Below, piece by piece: positions 6,931 through 12,057 of a DNA stretch of 12,057 bases (position 1 is its first letter; each line of letters opens with the position of its first letter). The position numbers and the translations under genes were made by a program. The notes under the pieces are model-generated. The model searched no databases. It was given only the letters and a program-made list of their open reading frames with translations, and had not been told where the DNA came from. The stretch spans positions 1 through 12,057 of the forward strand of contig DDWF01000036.1 in assembly GCA_002345845.1 (NCBI GenBank), written 5' to 3'. This DNA comes from Betaproteobacteria bacterium UBA2293 (GTDB taxonomy: Bacteria > Pseudomonadota > Gammaproteobacteria > Burkholderiales > Rhodocyclaceae).

Positions 6931-7185
6931 TCAGGCTGGGGCGGTTTCAGATGCGGCGGTTTTCGCAATCGCGTCGGCGGCCTTGAGCATTTCGCGGGTG
7001 GCGGTATTGCGGCCTCCCTTGTCGAAGTCGTCTTCGCGCTTGGTGTAGAGCGCACGATTGGCGCGCACCAGGTCGGCGGCGATGTCTTTCGGTACGTCGG
7101 GCATGGCGCCGACGCCTTGATGCTGGCCGCCGGCGTCGTCGCGAAAATCGACCAGGCAGGCTTCGGTGATGAGAATCTTGGGCAT
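6931..7185 (-). CDS. Small phage protein of unknown function, head-tail region
   Basis: This is an 84-aa protein beginning MPKILITEACLVDFRDDAGG. AAGGAA lies 6 nt before the ATG at 7185. That ribosome binding site, and the hairpin upstream, argue against the longer in-frame start at 7416, which would overlap the capsid gene. It is hydrophilic with no membrane segment. The central part 'VPKDIAADLVRANRALYTKR' is probably helical and the C-terminus is Ala-rich. In lambda this position (after the capsid gene, before FII) is held by FI, but I see no real similarity to FI. Short proteins with a beta N-terminus and the 'A.DLV..NRA.Y' pattern recur beside phage capsid genes. No function is assigned. 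Confidence 0.7.
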   Translation of the reverse strand: MPKILITEACLVDFRDDAGGQHQGVGAMPDVPKDIAADLVRANRALYTKREDDFDKGGRNTATREMLKAADAIAKTAASETAPA

Positions 7186-7222
7186 GTGCTTTTCCTTGAT
7201 GTGTGGGCCTTGGGCCTCAATG

Positions 7223-7248
7223 CCCGCCGGCGCTGTTTTGCCGGCGGG
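7223..7248 (-). other. Strong GC hairpin downstream of the capsid gene
   Basis: CCCGCCGGC and GCCGGCGGG form a perfect 9-bp stem with an 8-nt loop, 27 nt after the capsid stop. No U tract follows on the minus strand, so it is not a classical intrinsic terminator. It could protect the 3' end of capsid mRNA. The 89-nt gap (7186-7274) otherwise holds only the ribosome binding site of the 84-aa gene. Confidence 0.65.
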
Positions 7249-7274
7249 GTCGAGGTGCAGCGGCGGGGGAGGGT

Positions 7275-9383
7275 TCAGGTGGTGAGGGCGTCTTTCATGG
7301 TGGCGAAGCTGGCGACGCGGCGCACGGCGACATCGACATCCTGCAGCGCGACGACGCGCTTGGTGCCGGCGGTGGCGCCGCTGTAGGGGTCGAGGATGAC
7401 ATCGAGGCCGCCCCACATGCCGACCAGCAGGTCGGCCCAGTTGCCGTAGGCGATGGCCGAGCAGACGGCGCCGGAGGTGCCTTTGACGAGATCGCTGGGG
7501 ATGCTGTTGGTGACCACGGCATCGTAGCCGAGCACTTCGCCGATGCCGCGCTCACGGCCCGAGGTCCAGACCGGGCGACCGTTGGTGCTGGAGAATTCCT
7601 GCGTCTTGCGCAACTTGCCGCGCACCTTCGCGTTGGTGCAGTAGCCCATTGCGCCGACGTCGGCGTTGGCGACCGCGACCGCGGTTTCCAGGTCGACCAT
7701 GTGGTCGTAAGTTGGCGCGAGGCCGTTGGTGCCGCCGGCGACGGAGCCGATGCCGGAGGTATTGAGCAGGCCGGTCGGCTGGTTGCCGGATCCACTGCCG
7801 TTGAAGGCGGCGGCTTGCAGGCCCTGGCCGATCTGCATGGCCAGGTCGAGGCGCACGAACATTTCGACGTCGATGCTCGACTGCATCAGCAGGCGGCGGC
7901 TGTAGTCGGTGAAGGCGCCGATGGTTTTCGGGGTCATGGTGACCTGACCGAAGGTCTGCTGCGATTCGGTGACCGCGCCGTTTTCCGCCACCCAGTAGGT
8001 GGTGGCGGCGCCGGTCGCCGACGGGATGGCGATGTTGCCATTCAGGTCACGCAGCCAGGTGATGCCCAGCTTGTCGAGCACCATCGCGTTGCGCAGCAGC
8101 TCGATGAAGCTGGAGCCGAGCAGCTCGGTGGCGACGGTATGGCCGCCGGCGGTGGTCGTACCGACGACGAGGTCGCGCACCATGGCTTGCATGTCGGCGC
8201 TGCCGCGCTGGGCGCGGGAGAGCAGCCCGCGGGCCACGGACGTGGCCAGACCGTCGGTCATGGTCAGGCCACGCGAGAGCACGTCGGCGGGGATGGTGAT
8301 GGCGGCTTCGCGGGTCTTGTCGCGCGAGTCGCCACGCTTGTCTTGGGCGGCACGCGAGCATTCGAGCTCGAACGGGGCCAGGGTGGCGGCATGCAGCGGG
8401 TCGGCGGCGGCGAGCAGCGCGCGGCAGAAGCTGAATTGCTCGATGTCTTTTTTACTCATGCCGATTTCGGGCGATTCGGCCGGGCGCAGCTTGCCGGTGT
8501 CGACCAGTTTGTCGGTTACGAACTTGCGGAAGGAATCGGCGCTGGCGCCGGTTTCGATGGCGGAATCGGCATCGGCGACCAGGTTGAACTGGCGGCCAAG
8601 GGCTTGGATCTCGCGCATGCGGTCACGTTCGGCGATCAGGGGGTCGAGGCCGCGCGTGGCGGTGGTGGCGGTGGTAGGTTCTGCCGCCGGGGGGTTGGCT
8701 ACGGCTTGGTTCATGCTTCGTTCTCCTTGGGAGGTTAGGGGTGCTGCGGCGCCATCGGCGGGCTGAAACTCCACGACCCGGTAGCCGGGTTGGGCGGAAT
8801 CGGTTGCGGCGCGACCCAGGCCGACGGTGGCGTCGGCGGGGATATCGACCAGCGAAATCTCGAAGGGCGTCCAGCTGCTGACGCGGTATTCGTCCGGCTC
8901 GCCCTTGCTGGGCGCGGCCTTGGTGAGCATGCGTTCGTTGATCTGGTAGCCGATGGAGACGTTGCGCACCAGTCCGTCGGCGATGTCTTGCCGCAAGTCG
9001 GCCAGCGCTTCGCGGCGGCTGATGACGATGTCGGCGCGCAACTGGCCGGCATCGATCCAGGCGCGCTCGACGGCGCCGATGCTGGCCAGCGGCGTGTTGC
9101 CGACGGCCTGAAATCGGTCATGGTTGGCAAGCACGGCGGCGCCGCCATTGAGGCGGTCGAGCTCGATCTCGCCATCCTTGTGGCCGAGTATCTCGACCCA
9201 GGGATCGTCGAACCAACTGGCGCGCAGGTAGGGGGTTTCGGATGAGACGGAGAGCTGCAGGCGCAGCAGTCCGTCATCAGCCTGTTCGGGCGCGGCGGCG
9301 CGAATGGTGAGGGTGGCCGGCAGGCTGCGATGCAGGGTGCCGTCAATGCGACTCTTACTGCCGAGGGTGCGATTTTTGTCCAT
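7275..9383 (-). CDS. Prohead protease / major capsid protein fusion (HK97 type)
   Basis: This is one 702-aa ORF. Residues about 30-195 are an HK97-type prohead protease, with H88 in 'LANHD', S143 in 'NVSIGY' and E175 in 'FEISLVDIPADATVGLGR' matching the conserved catalytic positions of that family. Residues about 224-395 form a charged linker, probably a scaffold (delta) region removed at maturation. From about 397 on it is an HK97-fold capsid protein ('GTTTAGGHTVATELL', 'TPKTIGAFTDYSRRLLMQSS', 'GNQPTGLLN', a late 'ALQDVDVAVRRVASFATM'). Fused protease-capsid proteins are a known phage arrangement. The ATG at 9383 has only a weak purine stretch upstream and lies 22 nt after repeat copy 2. An internal start at 8714 could make capsid alone, in excess of protease. 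Confidence 0.9.
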   Translation of the reverse strand: MDKNRTLGSKSRIDGTLHRSLPATLTIRAAAPEQADDGLLRLQLSVSSETPYLRASWFDDPWVEILGHKDGEIELDRLNGGAAVLANHDRFQAVGNTPLASIGAVERAWIDAGQLRADIVISRREALADLRQDIADGLVRNVSIGYQINERMLTKAAPSKGEPDEYRVSSWTPFEISLVDIPADATVGLGRAATDSAQPGYRVVEFQPADGAAAPLTSQGERSMNQAVANPPAAEPTTATTATRGLDPLIAERDRMREIQALGRQFNLVADADSAIETGASADSFRKFVTDKLVDTGKLRPAESPEIGMSKKDIEQFSFCRALLAAADPLHAATLAPFELECSRAAQDKRGDSRDKTREAAITIPADVLSRGLTMTDGLATSVARGLLSRAQRGSADMQAMVRDLVVGTTTAGGHTVATELLGSSFIELLRNAMVLDKLGITWLRDLNGNIAIPSATGAATTYWVAENGAVTESQQTFGQVTMTPKTIGAFTDYSRRLLMQSSIDVEMFVRLDLAMQIGQGLQAAAFNGSGSGNQPTGLLNTSGIGSVAGGTNGLAPTYDHMVDLETAVAVANADVGAMGYCTNAKVRGKLRKTQEFSSTNGRPVWTSGRERGIGEVLGYDAVVTNSIPSDLVKGTSGAVCSAIAYGNWADLLVGMWGGLDVILDPYSGATAGTKRVVALQDVDVAVRRVASFATMKDALTT
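8712..8728 (-). promoter_or_regulatory. Internal ribosome binding site and ATG for separate capsid synthesis
   Basis: On the minus strand AAGGAG (8728-8723) lies 8 nt before an in-frame ATG (8714-8712), codon 224 of the fusion ORF. This is one of the strongest Shine-Dalgarno sequences in the window and sits exactly between the protease and capsid parts. Initiation here would yield a 479-aa scaffold-plus-capsid protein. Confidence 0.7.
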
Positions 9384-9405
9384 GGCGTCAGTCTCTTTTT
9401 TCAGG

Positions 9406-9434
9406 GGCGAAATAAGTACCGAAAGAATTTCGCG
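9406..9434 (-). repeat. Intergenic inverted-repeat element, copy 2
   Basis: On the plus strand the arms GCGAAAT (9407-9413) and ATTTCGC (9427-9433) flank the loop AAGTACCGAAAGA. The copy lies 2 nt after the portal stop codon and 22 nt before the protease-capsid ATG. Its stem is perfect and its loop is identical to that of copy 3. Confidence 0.9.
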
Positions 9435-9436
9435 GC

Positions 9437-11089
9437 TCAGTTGTCAAATGAGCCACGCACAGCGACGAGCGGGGCGCGGCGGATGGCTTTCTTGCCGGCT
9501 GCGGCTTCTTCGTCTTCTTCGGGTGCGTCTTGCGGGCGCGGGGTGTTTTCCTGGTCGAGCGCGCCGTAGAGCGCTTCTTCGCGCGCAACTTCTTCGGCGA
9601 TTTCGTCGGGGTCTTCGCCGCGCTCGGAGATCAGGCGGCGCCGGCTGGTGAGCCTCAAGCGCAGGTTGATTTCGCTGGCGGTGGCTTCCTTGACCGGGTC
9701 GATGCCGGCCCAGCGGCGCGGCTGCCAGTGCGCGGCGGCCAGGTAGGCGTCGACGCGCACGGGCTGCAGGCCGGCGGTCTTGAGCACCAGGTAGGGCAGC
9801 ACGGCGGCGAAGACATCGGCATGCAGCCAATCGATCAGGCGGGTCTGGCGGGCGCGGAAGTGTTCGCGCTCGCCAACGATGCCGACGCGGGCCGAGCTGT
9901 AATTGACGGATTCGAGGTCGTTGCCGAGCGTGACGTAGCTCATGCCGCGCGCGGCCGACCAGCCGCGCAGATGACCCTTGATGTAGGTGGCGGCTTCGAT
10001 GTTCGGCCAGCTCGATTCGTACTTTTGAAACTCGGTGCCGAATGGCAGGGAATCAAACTGGCCTGGCAGGGTGGTGCTGTATTTCTCGGCTGCCGAGGTG
10101 ATGGCCTGAATCTCGTCTGGCGTGAGCACTTTGCCGGCGGCCTTCGCGGCATCGAGCACGCTGCTGATGACCGTGTCAGCAAAGCCGCGCGGCGCTTCGC
10201 CGTCTTTGGTTACGAAGAAGCCCTGCCGCTTGGCGGCGTTGCTGCTGGCGACGGCGGCGGCTTCTTCGAAATCTTTGAGCAGCCACAGGCGCCGCGCGCC
10301 GCCGGCCAGCTCGGGGTAGCCGCGCAATTGCCCGACGACATGACGGATGAAGCGGTGGCGGATCTGGCTGGCGGGGATGCGCACATGACGGCCGACGGCC
10401 ATCAGGTCGGGCGCGCTGTCGCCGGTCTTGCTCATGTTGAGCCAGTAGGCGACCGGGGCGCCGTCGTCATCGATTTCGACACCCATGCGCACGCGGCGGC
10501 CCTGCCAGTCGCGCGACAGGGTGACGTCGAGCAGCGCCGGGTCGAGCATCTGGATCTGAAAGCCGAACGGACCAGCGCCGGGACGCAGGCGGTAGAGCAG
10601 CTCGCCGTCGGTGTCTTCGGCCGTCAGTGCGAGTGTTTCGACTTCGCGCCAGGTGAGGCCGGACACGTCGGCGCGGGCGCCCCATCGCGCGAAGGCGTCT
10701 TCGAGGCGTTTGTTGACGGGGGTGTTGGCACTGCCGTCGCCATGCGTCAGGCGCATTTGCAGGGGGATGCCGTTTTCACCGAGCACGTGATCTTCGAGCT
10801 TGATCAGGTAGCCGATGGCCCATTCGGCGTTGCGGGCCAGCCCCTGGGCGCGGGCGCGCATGGTCGGCAGCTGGCGCGACAGGTCGTCATTGATCGGCGC
10901 GGCGGTGGTCGGCCATGACTCGGTCCAGGCCGGCGTTTCGGCGGCGTCGAAGCTGCGCCGCGCGGTGCGCAGTTCGGCGAGGAAATGTTGCTGCGCCGCG
11001 CTCGCGACGCTGCGCACGGTCTGGTCGAGCCAGGCGGCGCGTTCGACCGGCTTTTCGCGCTGGGTAAATAGGTTGGTCAAAAAGCCCAT
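9437..11089 (-). CDS. Portal protein, lambda gpB family
   Basis: This protein of about 550 aa forms the dodecameric portal through which DNA enters the head. It matches the lambda-type portal family: N-terminal 'RSFDAAETPAWTESWPTT', 'ARAQGLARNAEWAIGYLIKL', 'WREVETLALTAEDTDGELLY', then 'QIRHRFIRHVVGQLRGYPEL', and later 'KGHLRGWSAARGMSYVTLGN' and 'REHFRARQTRLIDWLHADVF'. The C-terminus is acidic (PRQDAPEEDEEAAAG), then basic. I start at ATG 11089 because GAGGA lies 7 nt upstream. A GTG at 11095, overlapping the previous stop in a GTGA, adds two residues but is too close to the Shine-Dalgarno sequence. It follows the gpW-like gene, as in lambda W-B, and is followed 2 nt later by repeat copy 2. 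Confidence 0.9.
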   Translation of the reverse strand: MGFLTNLFTQREKPVERAAWLDQTVRSVASAAQQHFLAELRTARRSFDAAETPAWTESWPTTAAPINDDLSRQLPTMRARAQGLARNAEWAIGYLIKLEDHVLGENGIPLQMRLTHGDGSANTPVNKRLEDAFARWGARADVSGLTWREVETLALTAEDTDGELLYRLRPGAGPFGFQIQMLDPALLDVTLSRDWQGRRVRMGVEIDDDGAPVAYWLNMSKTGDSAPDLMAVGRHVRIPASQIRHRFIRHVVGQLRGYPELAGGARRLWLLKDFEEAAAVASSNAAKRQGFFVTKDGEAPRGFADTVISSVLDAAKAAGKVLTPDEIQAITSAAEKYSTTLPGQFDSLPFGTEFQKYESSWPNIEAATYIKGHLRGWSAARGMSYVTLGNDLESVNYSSARVGIVGEREHFRARQTRLIDWLHADVFAAVLPYLVLKTAGLQPVRVDAYLAAAHWQPRRWAGIDPVKEATASEINLRLRLTSRRRLISERGEDPDEIAEEVAREEALYGALDQENTPRPQDAPEEDEEAAAGKKAIRRAPLVAVRGSFDN

Positions 11090-11091
11090 GG

Positions 11092-11637
11092 TCACATCCT
11101 CAAGTAGACGCGGCCGGGCGAGCCGCCCTGCAGCAGCGCGGCAAGCGCGCGTTCGCCGGCCACTTCGCGTTCGTAGTGGTCGATCAGGTCGGAAATTTCC
11201 TTGCTGGTGCGGAACTTCATGCGCCGACCGGCGATGTCGTACTCAGCGACATGCACCTTGCCGCCGGCGACGTAGGCGGCCAGCGCGGCCTTGGCGTCGG
11301 CCAGCCCCTTGACGGCCTGGCTGCGGCTGTCGAAGGTTTCTGCGGCGGCCAGATTCGGCAGGATGGCGACAGATGCCTGGTCGAAGGTGACGCGCTCGAC
11401 GCCCTTCTCGACCCACGACACCAGCGTGGCAGAGCCGGCAGCCCAGGCGGCGGTGTTCGCGGCGGTGAGGCTGACGGCATGGGCATCGCCCACGGCGCTG
11501 GTGGCGATCGGCACAGCGGCGCCGGTGGGCCACAGCATGCGGTACTTGAGCACCCAGCCGGCACTCGCTGGGTACGCCGGCAGATCCTCGGTCCAGGCAA
11601 CCGAATCGCCAGCGCGAAAAGTGGTGGGGGCAGTCAT
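11092..11637 (-). CDS. Head-tail joining protein with gpW-like C-terminal region
   Basis: This is a 181-aa protein. The C-terminal part (about residues 108-165: 'AVKGLADAKAALAAYVAGGK', 'YDIAGRRMKFRTSKEISDLI', 'DHYEREVAGE') follows the pattern of lambda gpW: a helix, a small beta hairpin with Gly-Arg-Arg, and a second helix. gpW acts after DNA packaging as part of the head-tail connector. The N-terminal 100 residues ('RAGDSVAWTEDLPAYPASAG', 'LTAANTAAWAAGSATLVSWV', 'VTFDQASVAILPNLA') form an additional beta-rich domain seen in some phage relatives but not in lambda. The ATG at 11637 lacks a Shine-Dalgarno sequence and lies 23 nt after repeat copy 3. The stop overlaps a possible GTG start of the portal gene. 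Domain assignment is by pattern only. Confidence 0.68.
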   Translation of the reverse strand: MTAPTTFRAGDSVAWTEDLPAYPASAGWVLKYRMLWPTGAAVPIATSAVGDAHAVSLTAANTAAWAAGSATLVSWVEKGVERVTFDQASVAILPNLAAAETFDSRSQAVKGLADAKAALAAYVAGGKVHVAEYDIAGRRMKFRTSKEISDLIDHYEREVAGERALAALLQGGSPGRVYLRM

Positions 11638-11660
11638 GGCCGCGATGGTGGCGGCTGGGG

Positions 11661-11689
11661 GGCGAAATAAGTACCGAAAGAGTTTCGCG
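11661..11689 (-). repeat. Intergenic inverted-repeat element, copy 3
   Basis: On the plus strand arms GCGAAAT (11662-11668) and GTTTCGC (11682-11688) flank the loop AAGTACCGAAAGA; one arm base differs from copies 1 and 2, leaving six pairs. The copy directly abuts the TGA of the Mor-like gene and ends 23 nt before the next ATG. Confidence 0.9.
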
Positions 11690-11953
11690 TCAGCGCAAGC
11701 GCCTCAACTGCTGCGCGCGGCGCACGCTGACGCCGAGCTTGGTGGCCAGCGTGGCGCTGTCGAGATCGGCGTCGAGCTGGGCCAGCATTTCGAGCTTGGC
11801 GCGCTTGCGGTTCGGCGCGGGCACGTAAAACTCGGTGCAGGCGAAGCGCAGGCTGGCGAGGATGGCGAAGCGGGACCAGACTTCGTCGGACACGTCCGGC
11901 ATTTCGCGCCGGGCCATCTCCAGCAGGGATTGCAGGGTGTCGCGGTCAGCCAT
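11690..11953 (-). CDS. Small helix-turn-helix protein, Mor-like
   Basis: This is an 87-aa protein from ATG 11953; an upstream in-frame start at 12043 would add only an Arg-rich read of the overlapping terminase frame. The middle 'FACTEFYVPAPNRKRAKLEM' resembles the segment before the helix-turn-helix in Mu Mor/C family proteins, and the end (about residues 66-85: SATLATKLGVSVRRAQQLRR) is a plausible helix-turn-helix. The ATG lies inside the end of the terminase frame, an 8-nt overlap, so translation is probably coupled. Proteins of this type activate late phage genes in Mu. A gene wedged between terminase and head-joining genes could instead be a small packaging factor. The family call is moderate. 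Confidence 0.6.
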   Translation of the reverse strand: MADRDTLQSLLEMARREMPDVSDEVWSRFAILASLRFACTEFYVPAPNRKRAKLEMLAQLDADLDSATLATKLGVSVRRAQQLRRLR

Positions 11954-12057
11954 AACGGGACTGCCGGCGGGCGCGGATGAGTGCTGACAGGTGCGCTTGC
12001 GCGCCGCTGGGCAGTTCGAAGGGCGGCGGCGCCGTCTCGCCAACGCCGACTTTTGCC
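11946..12057 (-). CDS. C-terminal end of probable terminase large subunit (partial)
   Basis: A frame entering from the right edge reads 36 codons (ending SALIRARRQSRYG) to TGA 11948-11946. The proline-rich stretch followed by a basic end is like the tail of lambda-type terminase large subunits. The stop overlaps the start region of the Mor-like gene by 8 nt. The terminase call rests mainly on position: in lambda, A directly precedes W and the portal gene. The catalytic domains are outside the window. Confidence 0.55.
   Translation of the reverse strand, partial: AKVGVGETAPPPFELPSGAQAHLSALIRARRQSRYG

Noticed and set aside
7203..8738. 511-codon plus-strand ORF opposite the capsid gene
   Set aside because: It is a high-GC antisense shadow, Gly/Ala/Val/Arg/His-rich, with no recognisable domain. 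The minus strand encodes a clear protease-capsid protein in the same place.
8735..9346. 203-codon minus-strand ORF within the protease region
   Set aside because: It is an out-of-frame shadow of the protease part, Ser/Pro/Ala-rich. It is relevant only because its stop marks the one-base-away TAA.
9406..9434. Repeat element as a sigma-70 promoter
   Set aside because: The minus-strand TACTTA is a poor -10, no -35 at usual spacing is seen, and copy 1 changes it to TAGTCA. An alternative phage promoter cannot be excluded.
9530..10918. 462-codon plus-strand ORF opposite the portal gene
   Set aside because: It is an antisense shadow of the portal gene with shadow-type composition and no domain.
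3845..11689. The three 29-bp repeats as a CRISPR array or attachment sites
   Set aside because: The copies lie 2-6 kb apart with genes between them and no spacers, and no integrase or tRNA is present.

Overview
The window is the late structural region of a tailed phage or prophage with lambda/HK97-type gene order. Every supported gene lies on the minus strand, so transcription runs from the right edge to the left. GC content is high and coding is dense, with many stop/start overlaps. This suggests a temperate siphovirus of a high-GC proteobacterium, perhaps a betaproteobacterium; the host assignment is inference.

In transcription order the head module comes first: the last codons of a probable terminase large subunit, a small Mor-like helix-turn-helix protein, a protein with a gpW-like C-terminus, a lambda-family portal protein, and one 702-codon ORF that fuses an HK97-type prohead protease to the major capsid protein. 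The fusion carries a strong internal ribosome binding site and in-frame ATG at the capsid boundary. An 84-aa protein and a terminator-like hairpin follow.

Next comes an unusual two-gene cassette between the head and connector genes. One gene is a 167-aa member of a phage tail-fibre-like family that carries a signal peptide. The other is an 819-aa virion-type protein with an N-terminal LamG-like lectin domain and a complete-looking M14 zinc carboxypeptidase domain, set between two blocks of 20-residue Ala-rich repeats. Much of the 819-aa gene is visibly lower in GC than the head genes.

The tail module ends the window: a head-tail attachment protein (FII-like), a tail terminator-like protein (U-like), a tail tube protein, a G/GT tail assembly chaperone pair with a lambda-type GGGAAAG slippery site, and the first 529 codons of the tape measure protein.

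The most unexplained signal is a 29-bp inverted-repeat element in three intergenic gaps (3845-3873, 9406-9434, 11661-11689). Each copy begins 0 or 2 nt after a TGA stop codon and ends 22 or 23 nt before the next ATG. It separates blocks of head, cassette and tail genes and resembles no standard terminator.
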